Shown here: one piece after another, positions 55,347-64,000 of the stretch
How positions within the stretch are numbered: position 1 is the first letter of the stretch
Layout: each line of letters begins with the position of its first letter
DNA from: Fodinibius sp. Rm-B-1B1-1
Lineage (GTDB): Bacteria; Bacteroidota; Rhodothermia; Balneolales; Balneolaceae
Assembly (NCBI RefSeq): GCF_038594945.1
Contig: NZ_JBCFYD010000002.1
Location: 248,001 to 312,000 of the forward strand
Reading direction: 5' to 3'
Length of the DNA stretch: 64,000 bases
Position numbers and translations under genes: made by a program
Notes under the pieces: generated by a model
The model's input: the letters and a program-made list of their open reading frames with translations, nothing else
Database searches by the model: none
What the model was told of the DNA's origin: nothing

Positions 55347-55877
55347 TTAATAATAACGGCGTAAGTACGGTATTTTAATTTCAATATAATCTCCGTTTCC
55401 ATCTTTCAGATAGTCACTGGTTATTGTAACTACCATTTTTTTGAATTCGGTATAAGGAGTTCCGGTTGTTCCAGATGCCATATCATAATTAGGGGAGTTT
55501 ACATACTTCACATCTATATTGACTTGAAAAGCTCCATCACCAGAACCCGGTTCCCAATCTACAGATTCTGACCATGTGTGATAGTCATCAAAGTCATTGA
55601 AACTTTCTGGTGAACTCTCACCAGTACCTGGCCCACAAGCTGAAAATCCTTCTGGTACTTGCGAAGGTGTACCTGATGCAGTATTAGCATCAAAGGGAAG
55701 GGCGCGTGCCCTGTCGATGTAACTTTGAGCAATAGTGATAGCTCTCTTTTCTGCTTCACTTTCAACTACATGCTGACTGTTAAGAAATATCAGTTTATTT
55801 GAGGTCAGCAGAATAAGGGAAAACAGCACCATTGCTGCCATTGTTTGTAACACTTCACTGTATCCAACCATAGCCAA
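55347..55877 (-). CDS. PilV/GspI-like membrane-anchored protein, cassette 2 gene A
   Basis: A 176-residue protein with the anchor VLQTMAAMVLFSLILLTSNK and, after it, the AITIAQSYIDRARALPFD segment that resembles the helix-to-domain transition of PilV/GspI minor pseudopilins. GYSEV just before the anchor might be a degenerate prepilin site, but the Glu is not at the usual +5 position. Paralogue of 58462-58878. First gene of cassette 2, after a 256-bp gap. Confidence 0.6.
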   Translation of the reverse strand: MAMVGYSEVLQTMAAMVLFSLILLTSNKLIFLNSQHVVESEAEKRAITIAQSYIDRARALPFDANTASGTPSQVPEGFSACGPGTGESSPESFNDFDDYHTWSESVDWEPGSGDGAFQVNIDVKYVNSPNYDMASGTTGTPYTEFKKMVVTITSDYLKDGNGDYIEIKIPYLRRYY

Positions 55878-56133
55878 TCGTATTAATAGTGATTTATAAT
55901 AGGATCATTGTACGGAAAAGAACACGTTGAACAATTATCCACTTGTAATATTATAATATCTGCAAATGAGATGTGATTAAATTTCATTAATGATAACAGT
56001 ATGTTAACGTATTGACTTATAGACGATTAAGGATATTCTACGTCTTTATCTACAAGAGGAGGGAATAGAGCTGATGTTACGGATTAATAATTATGATGGA
56101 TGTAGAATATTAGATTTTAATAATAGCTTATTT

Positions 56134-56568
56134 TCACCATGCAAAACTATTGAAGTATAAAGCATCCAGCTCCCGATCTCCTGATTGTAGTTGAATTTGA
56201 CGAGACATTTGCTCAGTTATTTTCTTGGATGGGGTAGCAATTATATAATTAAATTGTAGGGTTTGGCCGATTGCTGATGATGGAAAGTTGACAGTCGCTT
56301 CAAAAACACTATCGGTGGGAGCCTTATCTTCTAAATAAACTTTTCTTGAATTCGTCAAAGGAAATATATTTCCCTTTACGTATATTTTGTCTCTTTTAGG
56401 CACAAAAATACTGTCTTTGAGCTGTGGTTCTAAGTTCACTTGAAAGGTAACTTTGTTTTGTGCTTTAGCATCAACTGTTATCAGAATAAATAAAAACAGG
56501 ATTAATGCTGAAGTTCTAGATATTATTTTCTGTGAAAAAGATTTAAACATATTTTCGAGGTATTTCAT
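56134..56568 (-). CDS. Small secreted starch-binding-like domain protein
   Basis: A 144-residue secreted protein starting at the ATG at 56568, whose ATGA overlaps the stop of the preceding gene; a longer frame from 56595 is less likely. After the signal (LILFLFILITVDAKAQ) the mature part VTFQVNLEPQLKDSIFVP and KIYVKGNIFP then VYLED has the layout of CBM20-like starch-binding modules that are common in T9SS-rich bacteria. It lies between the two pseudopilin-like cassettes and is translationally coupled to the first. Binding partner is unknown. Confidence 0.6.
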   Translation of the reverse strand: MKYLENMFKSFSQKIISRTSALILFLFILITVDAKAQNKVTFQVNLEPQLKDSIFVPKRDKIYVKGNIFPLTNSRKVYLEDKAPTDSVFEATVNFPSSAIGQTLQFNYIIATPSKKITEQMSRQIQLQSGDRELDALYFNSFAW

Positions 56569-57845
56569 AACATTTCTACAGGTTTTTCTTTCCAATATAC
56601 TTCTGAAAAAACACTGACTCGGGGATAGAAAGGAGGATTAATTTGCATCAATCGGCTATCATATGAATACGATTTGCTAAACCCCGATTGAATTTCGCCA
56701 TTTCCAAATGTACCAACAGGTCCGCGTTCTTTCTGTTGTAATCCCCCAACAAGTTTCAACGTACCTCTTGAATCACCAAAGCGATAGTTTTCAACCTTGA
56801 ATGATTTATCAAGAGTCATGATTGAACCATGAATTTCTAAATCTTTTGACCCGGTATCTTTATGGGCATCTTTATCTATAATAACTTCTTTTTCACTAAC
56901 CAGCCCTAATAGATCTGATGCATTAGTATTTTTAGTCGGGTCAGTGGAATAGGTTAAGTCACCCGTAATTTCAATATCGTCCTCTGAATGTAACGTTATT
57001 TGGCCCTTAAGTTTTCCCTTTGTATAAATCTTTTGAGAAGATGAAATAACCCCATTGTAGTTATCGAGGTCATATGTTATAGTATTTCCCCAACTATTTC
57101 CCTGACGTTCAGAAATTGCTGCAGTCCCATTATTTTTGAATTCAACAAAAATTTCTCCACTAAAACTAAGACCTCCGTTTTGAGCTTCACTCTTTAATTC
57201 GTTCAGTTGACTTGCATCTGGCATCTCGATTTCATGCGAATCAAAATTGGCCCCGCCATTAAATTGCGGGTCGTTTTGATATCCCGAATGCCCTTGCCAG
57301 TTGTTGGGACTTGAAACAAAACCTTCAAAAACAGGAGAGCCAGCAATTTTTAATTGGCCGTTGGTATGAACAGGACCTTCCATAACATCACCGTCAAAAA
57401 AGTAAATATTGGAGGGTTCATGGTCAGTAAAATAGGTATACCTTGAAAATGAGTTTTTAGTAACAGCAACTTCAGTAATAGCCTCGGCCTGTTTGTTTTT
57501 AGCAGTGCTTACAAGTAGGGCAGTATATTGATCCCAGTTTTCTATGTTGTGGTTTGGCGGTATGTCTGGGTTATTTTTGTTATAGTCCTCATAGTCAAAA
57601 ATTTCTAACGTTACTTCAGCACCCATAAAATCATTAGATGAGAATCCTTCATCCCAATTCTGATTGTTTTCAAGCTCACGTATTCCGTATTCCATAGCAC
57701 TGTTTGCAACATTTTGTGCATCTGCTTCTTGATGATAATTGACAGTTCTTTCAGGGAAAAGCACCAGCCGGTTAGTTATAGATTTTTGAATCATACCTAC
57801 AATAATAACAAGGCCACCAACAAGAATTAACAATCCGCGTCCCAT
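56565..57845 (-). CDS. PilX-like protein with DUF4900-like region, cassette 1 gene C
   Basis: A 426-residue protein with an N-terminal anchor (MGRGLLILVGGLVIIVGMIQ), a helical stretch carrying NVANSAMEYGIRELENN as in PilX N-terminal regions, and an ectodomain with RYTYFTDHEPSNIYFFDGDV and GPVHTNGQLKIAGSPVFEGF, which resembles DUF4900. A ladder of short beta segments follows. Paralogue of 53698-54732, 80 residues longer. It lies 11 bp after gene B and is coupled to the small secreted protein gene. Confidence 0.65.
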   Translation of the reverse strand: MGRGLLILVGGLVIIVGMIQKSITNRLVLFPERTVNYHQEADAQNVANSAMEYGIRELENNQNWDEGFSSNDFMGAEVTLEIFDYEDYNKNNPDIPPNHNIENWDQYTALLVSTAKNKQAEAITEVAVTKNSFSRYTYFTDHEPSNIYFFDGDVMEGPVHTNGQLKIAGSPVFEGFVSSPNNWQGHSGYQNDPQFNGGANFDSHEIEMPDASQLNELKSEAQNGGLSFSGEIFVEFKNNGTAAISERQGNSWGNTITYDLDNYNGVISSSQKIYTKGKLKGQITLHSEDDIEITGDLTYSTDPTKNTNASDLLGLVSEKEVIIDKDAHKDTGSKDLEIHGSIMTLDKSFKVENYRFGDSRGTLKLVGGLQQKERGPVGTFGNGEIQSGFSKSYSYDSRLMQINPPFYPRVSVFSEVYWKEKPVEML

Positions 57846-57856
57846 AGTGTCTTAGG

Positions 57857-58447
57857 TTATTTGTTTAGATTTTCTACTTGCAGATTATTAGGAACAATCA
57901 GTTTTTCCCACGCGGCTTTGGTATAGTACGTTTGCCCACCGTTCTTCGATACCGGTTCAGGGGATTCGCATATAACTTTAATTCGCAGACTTTTTATTTC
58001 ATTTTTATCTGTGGTAACTGTAGTTCCCTGGATATCGCTGTATCCAGTAATTGAAAAGTCTACAACTTGAAACCGCGATGGTTTTGACCCACCAGAAGTA
58101 TCAATAGGCCCATTTCTTTGAAGGATACGATCTGAAGGGTTTGAGGTACTCTTTACTTGTACATTCTCCTTAAAATGCCATATCACTTCTGCTGTCCCTT
58201 CATCGTAGACATCAGCACTGAAGTTGATAAAATGGGGAGGGTTAAAAGCCTTTATTTTACTGTTCTTTCCAAGACCTATCCGACTGAAATCATGTGCCAC
58301 AATTTTCCGAATGGTCTCAATATGTGATTGGTCATTGAGGTCCATTGTAATTTCTGCGGAATTTTTCAGCATACTGTTATTTAATTGAAGCATTGCCAAC
58401 AGAAGCAATCCGCCAATAATAAAGCTTGTGGTGATTCCTAAATTCAT
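57857..58447 (-). CDS. PilW/GspJ-like membrane-anchored protein, cassette 1 gene B
   Basis: A 196-residue protein with the anchor MNLGITTSFIIGGLLLLAML, a following helix (SHIETIRKIVAHDFSRIGLG) and a beta-rich domain ending in TYYTKAAWEKLIVPNN. It is the paralogue of 54745-55326. The N-terminus, the DFSRIG/DISNIA segment and the FSITG/WSITD strand align. No canonical prepilin site. Confidence 0.6.
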   Translation of the reverse strand: MNLGITTSFIIGGLLLLAMLQLNNSMLKNSAEITMDLNDQSHIETIRKIVAHDFSRIGLGKNSKIKAFNPPHFINFSADVYDEGTAEVIWHFKENVQVKSTSNPSDRILQRNGPIDTSGGSKPSRFQVVDFSITGYSDIQGTTVTTDKNEIKSLRIKVICESPEPVSKNGGQTYYTKAAWEKLIVPNNLQVENLNK

Positions 58448-58461
58448 ATAGTAAGCCTGTT

Positions 58462-58878
58462 TTAGTTAAAACTCTTAATAAAACCCAGTTCTATGTTGCG
58501 GTTTCCTTTATTATTATTGCTGTTGTTTTTTAAAAATTTATTAGATACCCGAACCGATACCTTTTTATTTTTAATATTGGAATTCGGAATTGTGATATCA
58601 GCAATATCTATGTTGACGTTATAAAAAAGAGTATCATTGCCAACCGTTAGTGGTACTTTTTGGGGAAACTTATTGAGATGGTCATTTAAAGCTGATTCTG
58701 ATTTTATCCATTTTATTTGGTCTATTTCATTTTGAGCAATAGATACTGCATGGTATTCAATTTCTGCATTTATCTGTACTTGATTATTCATCTGAAACAT
58801 TCTACTGGCTTGTAGTGATAGGAGCGAAAACACTATCATAGCACCCATTAAGTAAATTAAATCCGAATAATCGTTCAT
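58462..58878 (-). CDS. PilV/GspI-like membrane-anchored protein, cassette 1 gene A
   Basis: A 138-residue protein with the anchor LIYLMGAMIVFSLLSLQASR and the segment EYHAVSIAQNEIDQIKW, comparable to AITIAQSYIDRARA in its cassette 2 paralogue (55347-55877). The C-terminal part is beta-rich and basic, with an Asn/Lys run near the end. It follows the giant adhesin gene by 178 bp and precedes gene B by 14 bp. Confidence 0.6.
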   Translation of the reverse strand: MNDYSDLIYLMGAMIVFSLLSLQASRMFQMNNQVQINAEIEYHAVSIAQNEIDQIKWIKSESALNDHLNKFPQKVPLTVGNDTLFYNVNIDIADITIPNSNIKNKKVSVRVSNKFLKNNSNNNKGNRNIELGFIKSFN

Positions 58879-59056
58879 AGGTTTAATGTTAGTTTAATCC
58901 AACCATGGTATTATAAAAGAATCCCAAACAGTGCAGATGTTACAAAGTTTTTTAGCAACAGGTTAACTTCAACGCGTTTCTGCTCTAATAATAGGAAATG
59001 TAAAGCTGAGAGGGTGTTACAAGGGTGTGGTGGGGAAAGTCCAATTGATATTGGAA

Positions 59057-62000
59057 CTATTTAATGTAGGTAAGCTTTTTTGAGAATTGCTTTCCACCAG
59101 CACGCATCACAACAATATAGACGCCGCTGGCCAGCTGTGAAGGGATCCAATCTATTTCGTGGTAATCAGCGGGACGTCGTTCATTTAAAATAGTTTTTAC
59201 TTTTCGGCCCAAGATATCATAGATATGGATCTGTACTTCACCCTCAACCGGTGTGTTATATTCGATAGTGGTTTGTTCAGAAAACGGATTGGGATAATTT
59301 TTTCCCAGCGAATACTCATCGGGCACATCGGCCCCATCGGCTCCCGGAGAAATATGAATTACAAACCGATTTTCGTCTGAGTTGCTCTTATTTTGTGATT
59401 TGGCTTTTGTATCCAGCCGCTGATTTTTCACTAATTGGAAATTTTCTGTTGTATTACTAATGGGGCTTTTGGCCTTGGACTGCGACAGATTGAAACTGTA
59501 AAAGGTATTTTTCCGAAGATTGATTTTTTCGCCTGTTTTTTTGTCTTGTAGAATGATTGTCCATTCGTCAGGTACATCACCAAAAGTAGGCCAGGAAAGG
59601 GTATATTCACCGTTAATAGGCTGTCCATCATTGAACCCTCCTACGTGCATTGGGATAGAAATCTCTTTTCCAAAGGAACGGGCTAAATTATTTATGGATA
59701 GTTCCGTCCCATCATCAAAAGTAGTATAAAGCTCTAAGTATGTTTCGGTTTCAAATGGTAACAGTCGATAGGCATCGCGCGGGTCTTTTGCATTACTGCC
59801 ATCGGGGGTAAGGGTGATATGTGTTTCGGTTTCAAGGGTATCGGCTTCAAGTTTAAAACCTATGGATGCTGGTTCTTTTTTTGATTTTCCATAATATGTG
59901 CCGCCGGTAGTTTTTACTGACTTATCTACGGTTAAATTAGGATTTGTACCGTTTGCTTTAACCCAGAATGCCTGGAATGGTTTGATGAGTCCATTATCTA
60001 ATGATCCGTCAATTCCGTTCCATGTTTTATAGCTGTTTGTGGATGGATCCCAGATGTAAATTACATTATCTACATTCGTCTTAGTCCATTCAGAGTCATC
60101 CCAGTCTAAACTGGCTGCCCAGGGGTTTGAAAGCAAATTCCAGCCTACCATTGATTCGATAGTATCTGCCGAAGCGGTGTAGGAGACCGATGTAAAATCG
60201 AAGGTAGAACTTTGCTGCTGGTATTCTTCGCCGCTCACGCTCAGGGTTTTGGGAAGGCTATCATTATAATCAGAATCGCCATCTACATCTCCAAACACAT
60301 AGAAAAAGTACCCTTGACCCAGCGAGTCGGTATTGGAGCTGTGAATGTTGTTGTTGATATCATCGGGGGTGCGCCAACGTTGGTTATCGGTGCAGGGGAC
60401 GGTATCACCATCTTGGGTGCATTCGGCACTTTCATAATAGTAAAGTAGGTTGGGTTGTTTATCGGGGTAGTCTGAGTTTGTCATGCCCTGGGTTACGAGT
60501 CCGTCAAAAAGATCCGAGAAGGTAACATTAATGGGAGAACCCATCATCACCCAGCCATTATTACTGATCGAGCGCCTGATGGTTATAGAGCCATTGTTGT
60601 AGGTTTGATTAGGAGCGATGAGGCTTTTCCCTGAGGATATAATTAATTCCCCATTTTCAAGGGTTAAATCGCCCTCAATAATAATGTCTTCAAAAGTGCG
60701 AACTCCTTCAGTGTTGTTGATGACGGCATTTTGCATCTCGCTGAGGTTCGCAATTTGTTGTTGTTCCAGATCGGGATAGTCTGCAAAATTCTCATCAGTT
60801 CGAATTCCGAAAATGACTGTACCCTCACTGGTATCTATATTTAATAGGCTAAGATCTCCACGGGTAACAAGGGTATTATTGTTGAGAATAAGCTCACCAT
60901 CACCGGAAATATTTTCGAGGTTATCAAGCGTGATACCAGCATCCTGGGCAAGCTCAAAGGTGTTTCCTTCGGTGATCAATAGATTAGCGGTGTCAATAAG
61001 ATCACCGGAAGTTGCGGTGACATCATTTAAAATATTTAAACTTTGAGCTCGAAAAATTGGGGTGGTTATAACCTGCGGATCAGAACCATTTAGTGTTATT
61101 TCGGAACCGGTTGTACGAGTATTAAAGTTAGTTAGTGAAATATCTCCTTTGACTTCTATATTGGTCCCACTTTGACCAGCAAATGTACCTCCGCCAATTA
61201 AGTTCCCATTAACATTTAATTCTGTATTTTCCTCAATGTTAAGATCTCCTTGTAAATCGAGATTCCCTGAAACAGTGATTGCATTTCCTCCATAAAGAGT
61301 TAGTGAATTGCCTGTTCCAATTTGAAAACTTCCGAGCGTAACGTTTAAATCTAATTCTGGCACGGGATCTGAATTATCAGGAATAACTACGTAGTCATCT
61401 TCATCAGGCACACCACTTGTCCAGTTATCGTCATTATTCCAATCTGATCGAAATTCTGATGGACCACCCCCTGGTTCCCACGTGTTTGGTATTACAATAT
61501 CAACAGTAGGAGTCTGACTTATACCTGTTGAGGGGGAACTGCCAAATGAGCCTGTAATTTCTACAAGTTCAATGGTGTTTGTGGATGTTAGGGTATCTCT
61601 GTAAATACCTTGATTGCTGTTAAATGGCAGATTAGAAATGCTTTGTTGGCCATTAGTAAAAGTAGCATCTGCATCACCGTCAGGGGATACTCCATCATTT
61701 TCTTCTAATTGGGCGATATTAAGTGAAACAGCCTTTTGTTGAAAAACTTGGTTTTGGAATTCGTCTCTTAACGTTACCGTAATAACAGACTGAGAGTCAC
61801 CATCACTAAGGAGTATATCGGGTGATGCTGTTACTTGAGAAGTAGAAGCATCAGGCTGATTAGCAACAATTTCGAAAGAAGTACTTGTCCCAGAAACTTG
61901 ATATAGATTATCACCACTAACGGTAATAGTTACATTGGCACCAGCAGTGGTGAGTGTTATAGGATAGTTTTCAAGGGTTCCATTTGAAAATGTAGCTGTT

Positions 62001-64000
62001 TCACCAGCACTGATAGCAGAGTTCGAGGTAAACGTTACGGGTCCATTAAATGAAGTTACGGTATTTCCCAGGTCATCAACTGCATGAACATCTATTTCGA
62101 AAGGGGCCCCAGCCGTTTGTGTTGCGGGACTACCATTTGATTGGGGCAGCGCGATTGTAAAGGAGGTAACCTCTCCAGGTTCAAAATTAACAGTAGCTTC
62201 ATCAGTGATGTCATTGCTATTTACAGTGGCTGAAATTGTAGCTGTTTCACCTGCAGTTGTAGAAGAGATAAGCACAGCAGTATAGGTGCCGTCTCCTTCA
62301 TCATTAGCTGTAATAGTTGTAACACCACCGTTGAATGTACCTGCTGTAGTTGTTAGTTCAACGGTTTCTCCACCTGATACCAAGTTGTTACCAAATTCAT
62401 CTTTTAATTGCACAGTGATGGTGGATGTACTGTTGCCGTCGGCAGTAATTAAGGTTGGATTTGCGGTTATCGTAGATTGCGTTTCATCGATGGTGCTCGA
62501 TGGAGTTACATTAAAAGTGTTGCTGGTTCCTGAAACATCTTGACCCTCATCAGCAAATATTTTTGTATCTCCGGATGAGGTAATTGTTAAATCAGTATTT
62601 AAACTACTTTCACCACTTGGAATAGTAATTTGGAAACTACTTGTTGAAGATCCATTCTTTTGGATGTCTCCATCAGAGGTTATTTCGACTGTTCTATCAC
62701 TGGAAAAGGTATAATCACTTTTGCTGCCATCCTTGGCTGTAACTGTAATGTTAAAACTGGAGCCAGCCTGTTGTTCGCCAATATCATTCCCATTAGTATC
62801 TGTTATAATAAATCTTGCCAGCTCATCAGCAGCAATAATCAGAAATGATTCACTTGAAACCGGTGAAGAAATGCCACTAAATTGAGCAGTTAGATTAACG
62901 GAACCTTTTGAGGCACCACTGGCAATATTTAGACCATCAAATGTAGCAATACCATCTGAATCCGTATCGCTTGTAAAGTCACTGGTGCCACTATCTAAGA
63001 AAGATTCATCATTAATAGTAACTTGTGTACCGCTATTTGTTACTATATTTTCAAATTCATCGAGAAGTTGCAGCTCGACTGCTGGATCGATATTACTGCC
63101 TTGGGCTGTATTGCTGGGTTGTTGGGTATAAGTTAAATCGGAAGGAGATGCGGGATTTATAGTTATTTGATCAGAAGTAACAGTAGAAAATTCAGGGTTT
63201 TCAAATTGAAGTGTAATCGTTTCTGCAACCGTAGCAAACAAATCTGTAAACGTGATTTCACCGTTTGATGCCGTTTGAGTAAGTGTACCAGATAATGATC
63301 CGTTCCCAGAACTGATACTTACCGTAACTTCTGTAGAATTATCTGTAGTTACTTTGTTCCCAAATTGATCCTGTAAATAAATAACAGGTTGGGTTGGGAA
63401 GGGATCTCCGGCTGTAGCGGTGCCGGAAGGTTGGGTGTTAATAACCATCTCATCCGCAGCCCTTGGCAGTACTGTGATGGTTTCGGAAGGAGTTAGGCTG
63501 ACATTGCTGTAGTTTGCCTGAATTTGTGCCGTACCGGTTTTTTGGGAGGAAAAGGTTGCATTTTTAAGATCTGCTGAAGGAGTAAGGGCAGTTTGTGGGA
63601 CATTTCCTGTAATATTAATTAGGTTCCAATCACTTTCATCATTAAGTCCTATATTTTCTACAAAATTGTCTCCAACATCACGTCCAATAGCATATCCGGT
63701 AATAGGTTCGCCGGCTAAAATGTCTTGGCTTGATATTTGTTGCCCTGATCCGTCAGCAGCAGACTCAACAATTATTTCTTGAATGGCCCCCACGGCCGTG
63801 CTTAGATCTCCATAATTTTTGTCTGGGCCAGTACCACCGGTATTTGATATTTGACCGATTGTAGGTACGTCCAAGGTAGTAGGTTTAAGTTGTAGACCAC
63901 TTATTTCCACTCGTCCTGGTCCTTTACCTCGACCACCTCCGGTTGTTCTACTTTCACTTGTTACATCAATAACTACTTGTGATGCATTGCTGCTGTTAGC
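59057..64000 (-). CDS. Giant Ig-repeat surface protein with T9SS type A sorting domain, 5' truncated
   Basis: At least 1647 residues; the frame is open to the right edge, so the N-terminus and signal peptide are missing. The visible part starts with a basic Gly-rich linker (GGGRGKGPGR), then about seven ~90-residue Ig-like repeats of the Big_1/filamin kind (roughly residues 150-800; signatures LQDQFGNKVT, LLDEFENIVT, LKDEFGNNLV, VDDLGNTVT, LRDEFQNQV), a segment starting SDWNNDDNWTSGVPDEDDYV that leads into a beta-helix-like ladder (to about 1130), a domain with NNGWVMMGSPIN, and the last 85 residues (59060-59314) form the T9SS sorting tail with NYPNPF, YDILGRKV and SGVYIVVM. It should be exported by the type IX system and attached to or released from the surface. 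Confidence 0.9.
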   Translation of the reverse strand, partial: ANSSNASQVVIDVTSESRTTGGGRGKGPGRVEISGLQLKPTTLDVPTIGQISNTGGTGPDKNYGDLSTAVGAIQEIIVESAADGSGQQISSQDILAGEPITGYAIGRDVGDNFVENIGLNDESDWNLINITGNVPQTALTPSADLKNATFSSQKTGTAQIQANYSNVSLTPSETITVLPRAADEMVINTQPSGTATAGDPFPTQPVIYLQDQFGNKVTTDNSTEVTVSISSGNGSLSGTLTQTASNGEITFTDLFATVAETITLQFENPEFSTVTSDQITINPASPSDLTYTQQPSNTAQGSNIDPAVELQLLDEFENIVTNSGTQVTINDESFLDSGTSDFTSDTDSDGIATFDGLNIASGASKGSVNLTAQFSGISSPVSSESFLIIAADELARFIITDTNGNDIGEQQAGSSFNITVTAKDGSKSDYTFSSDRTVEITSDGDIQKNGSSTSSFQITIPSGESSLNTDLTITSSGDTKIFADEGQDVSGTSNTFNVTPSSTIDETQSTITANPTLITADGNSTSTITVQLKDEFGNNLVSGGETVELTTTAGTFNGGVTTITANDEGDGTYTAVLISSTTAGETATISATVNSNDITDEATVNFEPGEVTSFTIALPQSNGSPATQTAGAPFEIDVHAVDDLGNTVTSFNGPVTFTSNSAISAGETATFSNGTLENYPITLTTAGANVTITVSGDNLYQVSGTSTSFEIVANQPDASTSQVTASPDILLSDGDSQSVITVTLRDEFQNQVFQQKAVSLNIAQLEENDGVSPDGDADATFTNGQQSISNLPFNSNQGIYRDTLTSTNTIELVEITGSFGSSPSTGISQTPTVDIVIPNTWEPGGGPSEFRSDWNNDDNWTSGVPDEDDYVVIPDNSDPVPELDLNVTLGSFQIGTGNSLTLYGGNAITVSGNLDLQGDLNIEENTELNVNGNLIGGGTFAGQSGTNIEVKGDISLTNFNTRTTGSEITLNGSDPQVITTPIFRAQSLNILNDVTATSGDLIDTANLLITEGNTFELAQDAGITLDNLENISGDGELILNNNTLVTRGDLSLLNIDTSEGTVIFGIRTDENFADYPDLEQQQIANLSEMQNAVINNTEGVRTFEDIIIEGDLTLENGELIISSGKSLIAPNQTYNNGSITIRRSISNNGWVMMGSPINVTFSDLFDGLVTQGMTNSDYPDKQPNLLYYYESAECTQDGDTVPCTDNQRWRTPDDINNNIHSSNTDSLGQGYFFYVFGDVDGDSDYNDSLPKTLSVSGEEYQQQSSTFDFTSVSYTASADTIESMVGWNLLSNPWAASLDWDDSEWTKTNVDNVIYIWDPSTNSYKTWNGIDGSLDNGLIKPFQAFWVKANGTNPNLTVDKSVKTTGGTYYGKSKKEPASIGFKLEADTLETETHITLTPDGSNAKDPRDAYRLLPFETETYLELYTTFDDGTELSINNLARSFGKEISIPMHVGGFNDGQPINGEYTLSWPTFGDVPDEWTIILQDKKTGEKINLRKNTFYSFNLSQSKAKSPISNTTENFQLVKNQRLDTKAKSQNKSNSDENRFVIHISPGADGADVPDEYSLGKNYPNPFSEQTTIEYNTPVEGEVQIHIYDILGRKVKTILNERRPADYHEIDWIPSQLASGVYIVVMRAGGKQFSKKLTYIK

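Noticed and set aside
59040-59055. Hairpin TCCAAT/ATTGGA just after the giant adhesin gene as a terminator
   Set aside because: Only a 6-bp stem with three T after it; too weak to call.

Overview
The window reads as chromosome from a member of the Bacteroidota/Balneolota/Rhodothermota group, most likely a Balneolaceae-like, mildly acid-proteome (possibly halophilic) bacterium. The evidence is a SusD-family lipoprotein, a carboxypeptidase-regulatory TonB receptor with a DUF4249 partner, GWxTD, DUF4159 and DUF4402 proteins, a type IX secretion (T9SS) sorting domain, a PorW/SprE-like lipoprotein, a fused aspartokinase/diaminopimelate decarboxylase, and few Shine-Dalgarno sequences. Genus assignment is inference only. 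No phage, insertion sequence, CRISPR array, rRNA or tRNA was seen.

Region 1 (1-24.9 kb) is mostly housekeeping: the end of a SusD-like gene, a lone LytTR regulator, an 850-bp gene-free stretch with a REP-like element and a candidate small RNA, a GWxTD lipoprotein, pyruvate kinase with a PorW/SprE-like TPR lipoprotein, pyrD, folC, rho, sppA with an MBL hydrolase, a phytoene-desaturase-like oxidoreductase with alanine racemase, an FKBP, the rpiB-glyA-tatC operon, and a TonB receptor/DUF4249/DUF4159 operon.

Region 2 (25-45.5 kb) holds a short DUF4249 remnant, the lysine-pathway fusion enzyme, tmRNA, DUF389 and DUF502 membrane proteins, a 2OG-Fe(II) oxygenase, an ArsR/AHSA1 pair with two clear operator palindromes, an NfeD plus twin SPFH operon, a CheY-like receiver, a small beta-barrel, a ferredoxin-NADP reductase-like flavoprotein, alaS, and pdhABC with a REP-like element between pdhB and pdhC.

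Region 3 (45.8-64 kb) is the accessory and most interesting part: about 18 kb, almost all on the minus strand, that looks like one cell-surface programme. In transcription order it contains a giant T9SS-sorted Ig-repeat protein (5' end outside the window), two tandem copies of a three-gene pseudopilin-like cassette separated by a small starch-binding-like secreted protein, three minor pilin-like proteins, a major DUF4402 pilin, a PapD-like chaperone and an outer-membrane usher that carries SPOR peptidoglycan-binding repeats at its C-terminus. A further pilin-like protein lies convergently at the end. Terminators after the second pseudopilin cassette and after the major pilin divide this into transcription units. 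The SPOR-fused usher and the duplicated pseudopilin-like triplets without a canonical prepilin signal are the best candidates for undescribed biology.
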